Of a stretch of 58,816 nt of DNA, positions 18,167-26,514 are shown in pieces. Numbering within the stretch: position 1 is the first letter of the stretch; each line of letters starts with the position of its first letter. Position numbers and translations under genes: made by a program. The stretch comes from DAOTWY01 sp003696565. Its GTDB lineage: Bacteria; Chloroflexota; Anaerolineae; Aggregatilineales; Phototrophicaceae. Location of the stretch: the NCBI GenBank assembly GCA_034435635.1, contig DAOTWY010000031.1:1-58816 (forward strand), written 5' to 3'. The notes under the pieces were generated by a model. That model did no database searches. It was given only the letters and a program-made list of their open reading frames with translations, and had not been told where the DNA came from.

Positions 18167-18195
18167 ATGATAAAGCTCTACTCATCGTTTATCAA
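18167..18195 (-). promoter_or_regulatory. Sigma-70-type promoter of the purine operon
   Basis: On the minus strand: -35 TTGATA (18195-18190), a 17-base spacer, and -10 TATCAT (18172-18167), each one mismatch from consensus. Transcription would start near 18160 and leave a leader of about 165 nt before purL. Confidence 0.6.
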
Positions 18196-18268
18196 CAGGG
18201 ATTTTTATGTGTGTCTCACAATTTTGCCGCATAATCAAAAAAATTTGTAGATTGATAAGGACACAAAA

Positions 18269-18724
18269 ATGGCTAAAACGATTTATGAAAAACGCACTGT
18301 CATGAAAACATCTATCCAAAAGTTAATTGATTTCCATAATGATCCCAAAGCCTTATCTCGCCTAACTCCCCCGCCCATCTTCATGCAATTGCACCAAGAC
18401 AATCGCACCTCATTAACCGAAGGTGTTTTAGAATTTACGCTCTGGTTTTTGTTTATTCCCATCCGTTGGATAGCACGTCATGAACCTGGACCAACAGAGA
18501 CATCGTTTGCAGATCGCATGGTTAAAGGTCCATTAGCATCCTGGTATCATCAACATATCTTTGAAGAAACATCTGAAGGTGTTGCTTTAATAGATCGGTT
18601 GGAAATTGAACATTACCCTGGTATCAAAGGTATCCTCACCCGTTTAATGTTCGATGGTATCCCATTGCGAATTTTGTTTTTTTACCGCCATTTACGTACC
18701 AAATGGGCTGTTGAAAAAACATAA
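18269..18724 (+). CDS. SRPBCC-family (START/Bet v 1-like) protein
   Basis: 151 residues, start ATG preceded by AAGGA. The opening YEKRTVMKTSIQKLIDFHNDPKALSRLTPPP, the middle TEGVLEFTLWFLFIPIRWIARH and the closing GIKGILTRLMFDGIPLRILFFYRHLRTKW follow the pattern of the SRPBCC superfamily, whose helix-grip fold encloses a hydrophobic ligand. No catalytic residues can be assigned. It is the first gene of the plus-strand carotenoid/photolyase group, 88 bases upstream of the desaturase-type oxidoreductase, which hints at a lipid or carotenoid ligand. That is inference from context only. Confidence 0.8.
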   Translation: MAKTIYEKRTVMKTSIQKLIDFHNDPKALSRLTPPPIFMQLHQDNRTSLTEGVLEFTLWFLFIPIRWIARHEPGPTETSFADRMVKGPLASWYHQHIFEETSEGVALIDRLEIEHYPGIKGILTRLMFDGIPLRILFFYRHLRTKWAVEKT

Positions 18725-18812
18725 CCAGACTTTAGTATATGCCTCATCCGATACTTATGCAGGTTTGTTAATATTCACAACGTTCAATATAGTGTAAATT
18801 ATATGAAAATAC

Positions 18813-20348
18813 ATGAGTAAAATTATCATCATTGGAGCAGGTATTGGTGGTTTGACATCTGCGGCACTTTTGCAACAAGCCGGGTATCAAGTCACGGTTT
18901 TAGAGGCACAATCTTATCCTGGTGGATGTGCTAGCACTTATTATCACCAAGGCTTCCGCTTTGAATCCGGCGCAACCGTTGTGGGCGGTTTCCAACACAA
19001 TGGACCCCACGCCCTAATTGAAAATCAACTCAATATGAAGTTCCCTGTCCGGCGGCATGATCCAGCATGGGTAACGCATTTACCAGATCGATCAGTTGCA
19101 CTCACAGCGGATAACACAGATGTATTAAAAAAATTTCCGAATACCGCCAAATTCTGGCAGCAGCAACAAACAATCGCCGCGCTTGCCTGGGAACTCTCTG
19201 CACAGTGTTTGCCTTTCCCTCCCCGCAGCAGTACGGAGATGTTACAACTCATCAAAGTGGGTTTACGTAATTTCCCGCAGGATTTACGTATAATCCCATT
19301 TGCTTTCATGAGTGTTTATCAATGGCTTAAGTGGCATGGGCTACATAAAGATCAAACTTTTGTGCGCTTCCTAGATGCGCAACTGCTTATCTCTGCTCAA
19401 ACAACCAGTCGCTATGTCAATGCACTTTATGGCGCAACAGCACTTGATCTTGCCAGGCAGGGTGTGTTTCACATCGAAACTGGTATCGGGGGAATCGCCC
19501 AAGCACTGGTAGAAAAAATCCAATCATTAGGTGGTGATGTTCAATACCGTTGGCGTGTTAACCGCATTGAGGTACAACAGGGACGTGCTATCGGTGTATA
19601 TGCACGTCGTGGAAAACATGCCCAAACTGATGAATTTTTCCCGGCAGATTTTGTCATTGCTAATACCACTCCTTGGGATTTACATACGTTTTTAGCAGAA
19701 AACAGTCCAAAGCGTCTGCGCCAGGAAGTAAACAAACGTCGTTTAGGTTGGGGGGCTTTTGTGCTGCATCTTGGTGTCAAATCAGATGCGTTCCCGCCAG
19801 ATTTTCCTGATCATCATCAGATTATCACAGATATGGACTCGCCATTGGGCGAAACCAAAAGCCTATTTCTATCCCTTTCCCCCACCTGGGATACAAGCCG
19901 TGCCCCCGCTGGACAACGCGCCATGACAATTACCACGCACACACATGTCTCTCAATGGTGGGAATTACTCAATCGAAATCCTGAAGCATACGCTGCCAAA
20001 AAAGCAGATTATACCGAGCGTATTCTCACCACTGTCGAGCAGCTTATCCCAGGATTTCGGGATAAGTTAACGTTAGTTCTACCGGGCACCCCCGTGACAT
20101 ATCATTTCTATACGGCGCGACACTTAGGCATGGTAGGCGGATTTCCACAGACTTCGCTGTTCAAGGCACGCAGTCCCCGCACAGGCATCCCTAATGTACG
20201 TTTAGTAGGTGATTCAATTTTCCCAGGACAATCCACAGCAGGGGTGACGCTAGGTGCTATCCGCGTTGCAGAGGATGTCAAACGTCATTTAGCTATTACA
20301 CCTATTTTTGCAAACCAAAGCCAAGTGGAGAAACTATCATGGCAGTAA
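18813..20348 (+). CDS. FAD-dependent carotenoid desaturase/isomerase-type oxidoreductase (CrtI/CrtO/CRTISO superfamily)
   Basis: 511 residues. The N-terminal dinucleotide-binding motif IIIIGAGIGGLTSAALLQQAGYQVTVLEA is followed by YPGGCAST and FRFESGATV, typical of the CrtI superfamily. The C-terminal FAD segment VRLVGDSIFPGQSTAGVTLGAIRVAEDV has the PGQSTAGV form seen in CRTISO and CrtO-like members. It probably desaturates, isomerises or oxidises a carotenoid, consistent with crtB and lycopene cyclase downstream. Which step cannot be told from sequence alone, and a distant non-carotenoid amine-oxidase role is possible. Its stop overlaps the photolyase start by 10 bases. Confidence 0.83.
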   Translation: MSKIIIIGAGIGGLTSAALLQQAGYQVTVLEAQSYPGGCASTYYHQGFRFESGATVVGGFQHNGPHALIENQLNMKFPVRRHDPAWVTHLPDRSVALTADNTDVLKKFPNTAKFWQQQQTIAALAWELSAQCLPFPPRSSTEMLQLIKVGLRNFPQDLRIIPFAFMSVYQWLKWHGLHKDQTFVRFLDAQLLISAQTTSRYVNALYGATALDLARQGVFHIETGIGGIAQALVEKIQSLGGDVQYRWRVNRIEVQQGRAIGVYARRGKHAQTDEFFPADFVIANTTPWDLHTFLAENSPKRLRQEVNKRRLGWGAFVLHLGVKSDAFPPDFPDHHQIITDMDSPLGETKSLFLSLSPTWDTSRAPAGQRAMTITTHTHVSQWWELLNRNPEAYAAKKADYTERILTTVEQLIPGFRDKLTLVLPGTPVTYHFYTARHLGMVGGFPQTSLFKARSPRTGIPNVRLVGDSIFPGQSTAGVTLGAIRVAEDVKRHLAITPIFANQSQVEKLSWQ

Positions 20349-21748
20349 TTTTCTGGTTCCGGCGGGATTTACGGCTCAATGATAACCTCGGGTTAGGAGC
20401 CGCAATCAAAAGTGGACAACCTGTTATCCCTTTGTTTATCTTTGATCCAGCAATTCTAAACAGTGATCGTCTAGGCATTCCACGCCTGAAGTTTATGCTC
20501 AAAGCGTTAGAATCGCTCAACAACACTTTAAATTTATATCAGCGTAAACTTCTTATCCGATATGGCAATCCATTAAAAATCTTGCCCGAAATCATCTCAG
20601 AAACAGGTGCCCAAGCTGTGTATTTTAACCAAGACTATACACCATACGCACGCGCACGAGATGAAGCCATTCAATACGCAGTTGATATTCCAGTACATAC
20701 TTTTCATGATCGGTTGCTTGTACCACCCCAAGAGATCGCCAAAGACGACGGCACACCATATACCGTATACACGCCATTTATGAAAAAATGGCGCACATTT
20801 CAAAAAGCCTCGTCAGCGGATTATGCGCTTTCTACTGATGTTTTGCATGATCTCGCAGTGTTACAAAACGAAAATATACCATCATTAGCGGATTTAAACT
20901 TTGATAAAACCATTGATGTCCCAGAAGCTAGTGAAGCCCACGCAACTAGTTTATTAAGCTATTTTCTACAACATCATGTGAACGATTATGCAGAAGCCCG
21001 TGATCTTTTGGGCAACGCACAACAATCCCCCCGCACACATACCTCGTTTCTTTCGCCATACATTCGCTTTGGGTTAATCGCCACGCGCACTATCTATTGG
21101 GCATGTCGGGCAGCTTATGATGCTACCACCAACGAAACCAGCCGTCGATCAATTACCAAATTTGTTGATGAACTTATTTGGCATGAGTTTTACACCTACA
21201 TTTTATGGCATTTCCCGGATGTAAAAACACAAAACTTTCAACGTAAATATGATGGCATTCAATGGCAAACTGAAGGGTTACAAGCGTGGAAAGATGGCAG
21301 AACTGGCTATCCTATCGTCGATGCTGCCATGCGTCAATTAAAAGCAACCGGGTGGATGCACAACCGTGCCCGCATGGTCGTCGCTAGTTTTCTCACCAAA
21401 GATTTATTAATTGATTGGCGAGAAGGTGAGTTACACTTTATGAAGTGGCTGATAGATGGCGATTTAGCTGCGAATAACGGCGGTTGGCAGTGGGCAGCTG
21501 GAACAGGCACAGATGCACAACCTTATTTCCGTATTTTTAACCCTGTTTTACAGTCTCGCAAGTTCGATCCAAATGGTGAGTTTATCCGTTGTTGGATACC
21601 AGAACTACAGGACGTTCCAGATCAATTCATCCATGAACCCTGGAAAATGCCACACCCACCCAAAGATTACCCACCGCCGATAGTCGATCACAGCCAAGCA
21701 CGTCAAGCCGCATTAGATGCTTACAAATGGGGACAAGATCATGCTTAA
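20339..21748 (+). CDS. phr: Deoxyribodipyrimidine photolyase (class I CPD photolyase)
   Basis: 469 residues, normal for class I photolyases. It repairs UV-induced cyclobutane pyrimidine dimers with light, using FADH- and an antenna cofactor. The N-terminal Rossmann antenna domain starts MAVIFWFRRDLRLNDNLGL. The helical FAD domain has the signature stretch GRTGYPIVDAAMRQLKATGWMHNRARMVVASFLTKDLLIDW and the GDLAANNGGWQWAAGTGTDAQPYFRIFNP loop that includes the cofactor-contacting and dimer-binding residues. It overlaps the upstream oxidoreductase by 10 bases and the downstream hydrolase by 8, so it is tightly coupled to the carotenoid group. This pairing of photolyase with carotenoid genes is common in light-induced regulons. 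Confidence 0.96.
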   Translation: MAVIFWFRRDLRLNDNLGLGAAIKSGQPVIPLFIFDPAILNSDRLGIPRLKFMLKALESLNNTLNLYQRKLLIRYGNPLKILPEIISETGAQAVYFNQDYTPYARARDEAIQYAVDIPVHTFHDRLLVPPQEIAKDDGTPYTVYTPFMKKWRTFQKASSADYALSTDVLHDLAVLQNENIPSLADLNFDKTIDVPEASEAHATSLLSYFLQHHVNDYAEARDLLGNAQQSPRTHTSFLSPYIRFGLIATRTIYWACRAAYDATTNETSRRSITKFVDELIWHEFYTYILWHFPDVKTQNFQRKYDGIQWQTEGLQAWKDGRTGYPIVDAAMRQLKATGWMHNRARMVVASFLTKDLLIDWREGELHFMKWLIDGDLAANNGGWQWAAGTGTDAQPYFRIFNPVLQSRKFDPNGEFIRCWIPELQDVPDQFIHEPWKMPHPPKDYPPPIVDHSQARQAALDAYKWGQDHA

Positions 21749-22742
21749 AAATTTGTTTTTAATAGTTATTATTGCCTTAACCTTGCCTGTCGTTGCACAA
21801 GATGATGAGCGTGTTCCACCGCAGGATTTAGCAGATGAAAATGGCAAATTTATTGAATTAGATGGTGTAGAATTCTATTATATTGAGGCGGGTGATCCAG
21901 AAAACCCCACCGTGATGTTGTTGCATGGTTTTGGCGGCTCAACTGTCACTTGGAATGAAACAATCCCTGCCCTGGTCGATGCTGGTTATCACGTGATCGC
22001 CTATGACCGCCCGCCATTCGGCTTATCAGATAAATCTCCAGATATTGATTTTTCACCGCAAGCGATGGCAGATCAAACAGCTGCATTAATGGACGCGCTT
22101 GATATAGATAGTGCAACGCTCGTCGGGCATAGTTCTGGCGGGGGTATCATCAGCTATTTTGCAGTCGCATATCCTAATCGTGTGGATGCGCTCGTTTATG
22201 TTGCAGGTGCAGTTAGCAGTGGAGATATAACTGAAGAAGATCAAGATGCTGGTGACGAATCAGATAGCTCTACCCCTTTAGGTAACATGTTCTCACTCAT
22301 CCAAAACCTTGATCCCAACGATCCAACATCACAACGATTAGTCGCTCGCTTCCTCACACCAGAACAATTCACCAATATCTTACGCAGTGCATATCACCCT
22401 GATTTTGATGTACCAGAATCCACTATCATCGCTTATCAACGTCCGTTGCGTGTAGAAGGCTGGGAAGCCGGTTTGTTAGCATATTTCCAATATCGTGGTG
22501 ATAACATTTCTCCCCTGGATTTGCAAGCATTGGGTAGTTTGGATACTCCAGTCGCGCTGATGTGGGGCGAACAAGACACCTGGGTGCCTATCACACGGGG
22601 AGAATGGTTGCTAGAAAATGTCTTTCCTAACGCTAGTTGGTATAGCTATCCAGATGTCGGACACTTACCAATGGAAGAAACTGTTGAAGCATTCAACACC
22701 GATCTCATTGATTTTTTGAATAATATTTCACTTAATCGATAG
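21741..22742 (+). CDS. Secreted alpha/beta hydrolase
   Basis: 333 residues from the ATG at 21741, which overlaps the phr stop by 8 bases and follows GGGGAC. The frame extends to 21717 but that would cut into phr. An N-terminal signal peptide (MLKNLFLIVIIALTLPVVAQ) indicates export. The catalytic triad is visible: nucleophile Ser131 in GHSSGGG, acid in WGEQDTWVP and His in DVGHLPMEE, with the oxyanion segment LLHGFGGST. The fold resembles epoxide hydrolase or haloalkane-dehalogenase relatives and general esterases. The substrate is unknown. Confidence 0.88.
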   Translation: MLKNLFLIVIIALTLPVVAQDDERVPPQDLADENGKFIELDGVEFYYIEAGDPENPTVMLLHGFGGSTVTWNETIPALVDAGYHVIAYDRPPFGLSDKSPDIDFSPQAMADQTAALMDALDIDSATLVGHSSGGGIISYFAVAYPNRVDALVYVAGAVSSGDITEEDQDAGDESDSSTPLGNMFSLIQNLDPNDPTSQRLVARFLTPEQFTNILRSAYHPDFDVPESTIIAYQRPLRVEGWEAGLLAYFQYRGDNISPLDLQALGSLDTPVALMWGEQDTWVPITRGEWLLENVFPNASWYSYPDVGHLPMEETVEAFNTDLIDFLNNISLNR

Positions 22743-22794
22743 TCATTGTTACGTTAGGATGTTAATAGCCCTCTCATAACAATCTCATAAGGTT

Positions 22795-22815
22795 TTATGT
22801 CAGGCTAAGACATAA
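22795..22815. promoter_or_regulatory. Inverted repeat upstream of crtB, possible operator
   Basis: TTATGTC at 22795-22801 and its exact complement GACATAA at 22809-22815, spaced by 7 bases, lie 36 bases before the phytoene synthase start. The size and symmetry fit a dimeric repressor site. A CTCATAA direct repeat lies just upstream. No regulator gene for it is identified. Confidence 0.35.
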
Positions 22816-22850
22816 TCAATGCGTATCAGCAAACAGAGGCGAAAAAGTGT

Positions 22851-23801
22851 ATGACGTTACAAATGCAACAACCCTGGGAATACCGTTTGTTAGCATGGGC
22901 ACAAGAGGCACATAAAACACAACTACCCAATTTGATGATTGTGCCAGATATTGATGTCATGCAAGCTGCCTATCATCATTGCGCACAAATCACCAAAACA
23001 CACAGCCGGACGTTTTTCATCGCTTCTGGTTTATTACCCAAAGACAAGCGGCAAGCGGCACGTGCGCTTTATGCTTTCTGCCGTACTACAGACGATACTG
23101 TTGATTGCAATGCGCCTACAGAGCAGCGCAGGCTTCAATTAAACCAATGGCGTGAGCAAGTCAATATGCCAAATCCACCACAGAACAATCTGGTAGCATT
23201 AGCCTGGGCAGATACAAAAAATCGTTTTAATATCCCCTATGGTTATGCTGACCAGCTTATTGACGGAGTTGCGCGTGATCTGACGAAAACCCGCTATCAA
23301 ACATTTGCTGAGTTGGCAGAGTATGCTTATGGCGTTGCCTCCACAGTTGGCTTGATGGCAATGCATATTATTGGTTACGCAGGTGAACATGCCCTACCCT
23401 ATGCCGTTCGACTTGGAGTTGCCTTGCAGTTAACGAACATTCTGCGCGATGTTTACGAAGATTGGCGTGTGGGGCGAGTGTATCTACCACAAGAAGAACT
23501 AGACGCTTTCGGTTTAACTGAGGATGACATCGCTGCCGGGGTTGTGACACAGCGTTGGCGGAATTTCATGCGCTTTCAAATCGCGCGGAACCGAAAACTT
23601 TATGAGGAATCCTGGAAGGGTATTCAGTTATTAAATAAAAATGGGCGTTTTGCTATTAGTACAGCGGCAGCACTCTACCGTGACATACTAACAGATATTG
23701 AGAAACATGATTATAATGTGTTTGCTCGTCGGGCACATCTGACAAAATGGGAAAAACTCGCCAGATTACCAAAAATCTGGCTCAACACTAAGAGGGGATA
23801 A
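22851..23801 (+). CDS. crtB: Phytoene synthase (squalene/phytoene synthase family)
   Basis: 316 residues. It joins two geranylgeranyl diphosphates head-to-head to phytoene, the first committed carotenoid step. Both Asp-rich magnesium sites are present: DDTVD at 81-85 and DVYED at 200-204, the latter in the signature LTNILRDVYEDWRVGRVYLP. The SRTFFIASGLLP and ALYAFCRTTDD blocks are typical of the family. A squalene-type (HpnC/HpnD) alternative is less likely because lycopene cyclase and a CrtI-type gene are neighbours. It lies 5 bases upstream of the lactate dehydrogenase gene, so the two are probably co-transcribed. Confidence 0.92.
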   Translation: MTLQMQQPWEYRLLAWAQEAHKTQLPNLMIVPDIDVMQAAYHHCAQITKTHSRTFFIASGLLPKDKRQAARALYAFCRTTDDTVDCNAPTEQRRLQLNQWREQVNMPNPPQNNLVALAWADTKNRFNIPYGYADQLIDGVARDLTKTRYQTFAELAEYAYGVASTVGLMAMHIIGYAGEHALPYAVRLGVALQLTNILRDVYEDWRVGRVYLPQEELDAFGLTEDDIAAGVVTQRWRNFMRFQIARNRKLYEESWKGIQLLNKNGRFAISTAAALYRDILTDIEKHDYNVFARRAHLTKWEKLARLPKIWLNTKRG

Positions 23802-23806
23802 TTTCA

Positions 23807-24769
23807 ATGAAAATTGGTATTGTAGGCAGCGGCATGGTTGGAGCTACAGCTGCCTATGCGATGGTTATGCGTGGGGTTGGGCGTGAGATTGTCCTAGTGG
23901 ACAAAAATCAAGCTCGTGCAGAGGCTGAAGCAGATGACATTTATCATGCCGTACCGTTTGCGTCGGCATTAGAGATTAATGACGGTGACTACTCAGACCT
24001 AAAAGGCTGTAAAGTAGTCATCATCGCTGCTGGGGTTAACCAAGCAAGCAAAGACGAAACTCGTTTACAATTATTAGGGCGTAACGCACAGATTTTTCGC
24101 CAAATTGTGCCAGAAATCCTCAAATATGCACCGGAAGCTATCCTAGTTGTAGCAACCAATCCAGTGGATATTATGACTCATATAACTGCACAATTCGCCG
24201 CTGAACATGGCGTACCATCTACCAGGGTTTTCGGTAGTGGCACAACATTAGACACTGCACGCTTTAGAACACTTGTTGGGCGACATGTCGGTGTCGATTC
24301 GCATCATGTACACGGCTATGTCATTGGTGAACATGGTGACTCAGAAGTTCTTACATGGTCGCTTGTTGATATTGCTGGTATCAGTTTGGATGAGTTCTGT
24401 CGGCGGCGGAATATTAAAATGGATTTTACTGATCGTGCGAGGATTGATGAAAACGTACGAAACGCTGCCTATCACATTATTCAGGGTAAAGGTGCAACAT
24501 ACTACGGCATTGGCAGCGCATTAACCCGCATTGTGGAGGTAATTTTACACGATCAACGCGCCATCATGACCGTATGTGCCCCACATAATGAAATTGCCGA
24601 TGTAAAAAATGTTACGGTTGCTATGCCACACCTCATCGGAGGCAATGGTATCATAGACACTTTTCCTCTCAAACTCAGCTATGATGAGCAGGAAAAACTA
24701 CACAAAAGTGCTAATCTAATTCGTGGCATCCTGGATGATCTTGAGAAAGAGGTCGAAAAGGCTGAATGA
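23807..24769 (+). CDS. ldh: L-lactate dehydrogenase
   Basis: 320 residues of the LDH/MDH family. NAD motif GIVGSGMVGATAA, acidic strand end VLVDKN, catalytic loop NQASKDETRLQL with Gln at the substrate-specificity position (MDHs carry Arg there), FGSGTTLDTARFR with the substrate arginine, and the catalytic His176 in GEHGDSEV. These features favour lactate over malate. The enzyme interconverts pyruvate and lactate with NADH. It sits between crtB and the lycopene cyclase gene, overlapping the latter by ATGA, an unexpected place for a fermentation enzyme. Confidence 0.9.
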   Translation: MKIGIVGSGMVGATAAYAMVMRGVGREIVLVDKNQARAEAEADDIYHAVPFASALEINDGDYSDLKGCKVVIIAAGVNQASKDETRLQLLGRNAQIFRQIVPEILKYAPEAILVVATNPVDIMTHITAQFAAEHGVPSTRVFGSGTTLDTARFRTLVGRHVGVDSHHVHGYVIGEHGDSEVLTWSLVDIAGISLDEFCRRRNIKMDFTDRARIDENVRNAAYHIIQGKGATYYGIGSALTRIVEVILHDQRAIMTVCAPHNEIADVKNVTVAMPHLIGGNGIIDTFPLKLSYDEQEKLHKSANLIRGILDDLEKEVEKAE

Positions 24770-25581
24770 AATATTTTGGGGTATTAAGACGCTTTGTTAT
24801 TCTACCGTTGATTGTATTGCGCTTGCTTATCTGGTGGGAACAAAAACGTGGTAAAACCCCACCAGAGCATTTACAAAACTGGCAAGAAGATAAAGTGCTT
24901 ATCGGTCATGCGCTCACCGCTGTTGCTTATACTACCCCCTGGGATAACTACTTGGTTGCCTCCGGTGTATGGAATTACGATCATAATCTCGTCAATGGAT
25001 TCAAAATCGGTTGGGTTCCTATTGAGGAATACAACTTTTTCTGGTTACAATCACTGTTAACCGGCTCATGGTTACAATTTCTCTCTCGTCACATTAATAC
25101 CGACCAAGAAGCTGCAAATCCAAACACTTATCCACTTGCCCGCGTGATTGTTACAGGGGGACTGGGCATCATCTGGTTGCAGCAATTCCGCGACCTTATT
25201 ATGTATAGAGAGCGCACCCGTTATCTCAATTTAATTTTAAGTTGGGCACTCCCGCCAATCATGCTGCAAACGGCATTTGGTGGGGATATTCTATGGAAGT
25301 ATCGTAAATTAGTAGCTACCAGTATCATCACATCAACTGCGTATCTTGGTTATATCGACTCACTCGCTATTGGTTCTGGTACATGGCATATTATACCAGA
25401 GAAAACCATTCAATGGGAAGTCATCGACAATCTACCATTTGAAGAACTATTGTTTTTCTTTCTCACCAACGTGCTACTGACATTTGGCGTAACATTAGTA
25501 CAGGCAAAAGAGAGTGAAACCCGTTTACCCGCTTTCCTAAAAGCACGCTATCAAGAGTTCAAACGTCGATGGAACAAATAA
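24766..25581 (+). CDS. crtYcd: Lycopene cyclase, fused CrtYc-CrtYd type membrane protein
   Basis: 271 residues with about six or seven hydrophobic segments. The two halves each carry the conserved motif of heterodimeric/fused lycopene beta-cyclases: PWDNY at 58-62 with PIEEYNFF at 85-92 in the first, and PFEELLFFF at 224-232 in the second. These families cyclise the ends of lycopene without cofactor consumption. Related forms give C50 carotenoids when paired with a UbiA-type elongase. The start overlaps ldh as ATGA. The next gene starts 13 bases before its stop. The family call is firm. Which ring product forms is not known. Confidence 0.85.
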   Translation: MKYFGVLRRFVILPLIVLRLLIWWEQKRGKTPPEHLQNWQEDKVLIGHALTAVAYTTPWDNYLVASGVWNYDHNLVNGFKIGWVPIEEYNFFWLQSLLTGSWLQFLSRHINTDQEAANPNTYPLARVIVTGGLGIIWLQQFRDLIMYRERTRYLNLILSWALPPIMLQTAFGGDILWKYRKLVATSIITSTAYLGYIDSLAIGSGTWHIIPEKTIQWEVIDNLPFEELLFFFLTNVLLTFGVTLVQAKESETRLPAFLKARYQEFKRRWNK

Positions 25582-26018
25582 ATATTTGGCGATTTAACCA
25601 ACAACTAACCAGTCGCCTGTTAAACATCAATATCTTAAATATCGAACTCGGACGCAGATTAAGCCGGAGTGAGAGTTCCTTTTGGCGCGGAATCGGGACA
25701 CAAGCAGTTGGTTGGGGCATCATCAACATTGCCATTGCCTTATTTGGGCATATTAAAACACGTCGTCGATTAGATAAACTCGATGACCCATTCGATGAAG
25801 CAATCATGCAAAAGGAAACGCACGCTCTCCAGCGCATTCTGGCAATTAATGCCCCATTGAATCTAGTTTATATCTTTGGTGGCTGGCTACTCACTAAACG
25901 TGGTCAATCCGAAGCAATGCGTGGCAACGGGTGGGGTATTATGCTTCAAGGATTAATCCTGCTCTTTTTCGACAGTTTTCATCTTAAACAAGTATCCAAG
26001 TTGGACAAAACATCATGA
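25569..26018 (+). CDS. Small membrane protein next to lycopene cyclase
   Basis: 149 residues with three or four hydrophobic helices (TQAVGWGIINIAIALFG, ILAINAPLNLVYIFGGWLL, GWGIMLQGLILLFFDSFH) and a charged hinge TRRRLDKLDDPFDEA between them. It overlaps the lycopene cyclase end by 13 bases, so translation is probably coupled. I do not recognise a characterised family. Its place suggests an accessory role in carotenoid membrane biology, which is inference. The stop lies 7 bases from the end of the opposing purE. Confidence 0.75.
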   Translation: MEQINIWRFNQQLTSRLLNINILNIELGRRLSRSESSFWRGIGTQAVGWGIINIAIALFGHIKTRRRLDKLDDPFDEAIMQKETHALQRILAINAPLNLVYIFGGWLLTKRGQSEAMRGNGWGIMLQGLILLFFDSFHLKQVSKLDKTS

Positions 26019-26025
26019 TCTCCTC

Positions 26026-26505
26026 TTAATTAAAAGGCTGTGCCTCGTTTTTCTTACGTGATTCATCTGCTAATGTTGCTTTATATGCGATCATTTTCTG
26101 TAGTAAATGCGGATTGTGTGTAGCAAGAATTTGTATCGCCAACAGACCCGCATTCTTTGCGCCACCAATGGCTACCGTCGCCACTGGTACACCACTCGGC
26201 ATTTGAACAATAGAAAGCAAAGAATCTAATCCACTTAATGCTTTACTCTGAACTGGTACACCAATAACCGGAAGTGGGGAATATGCAGCTACCATACCTG
26301 GCAAATGCGCCGCACCACCGGCACCGGCAATAATCACTTTAATACCACGAGTGTGTGCGGTCTTGCCATAATCTGCCATATCATCCGGTGTACGATGCGC
26401 CGAAACGACCTTAACCTCATATGGCACATCAAATGCCTGGCAGATTTCAATCGCGCCTTGCATTGTCGGTAAATCACTATCGCTCCCCATGATAATCCCA
26501 ATCAT
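26026..26505 (-). CDS. purE: N5-carboxyaminoimidazole ribonucleotide mutase
   Basis: 159 residues, the normal class I PurE length. It moves the carboxylate of N5-CAIR to C4, giving CAIR. The MGSDSDLPTM phosphate loop, the catalytic-histidine segment VVSAHRTPDDM, AGAGGAAHLPGMVAA and GVPVQSKALSGLDSLLSIVQMP all match. It follows purK by 9 bases on the same strand. The pair is separate from the large purine operon by about 8 kb but completes the same pathway. Confidence 0.97.
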   Translation of the reverse strand: MIGIIMGSDSDLPTMQGAIEICQAFDVPYEVKVVSAHRTPDDMADYGKTAHTRGIKVIIAGAGGAAHLPGMVAAYSPLPVIGVPVQSKALSGLDSLLSIVQMPSGVPVATVAIGGAKNAGLLAIQILATHNPHLLQKMIAYKATLADESRKKNEAQPFN

Positions 26506-26514
26506 GTCAACCTC

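Noticed and set aside
18037..18234. 65-codon frame in the pur leader region
   Set aside because: It has no ribosome-binding site, no similarity I recognise, and is antisense to the leader hairpins and promoter, which explain the stretch better.
23807..24769. Malate dehydrogenase
   Set aside because: The specificity position has Gln (NQASKDETR) rather than the Arg of MDH, and the GEHGDSEV and GTTLDTARFR segments are of the lactate dehydrogenase form.
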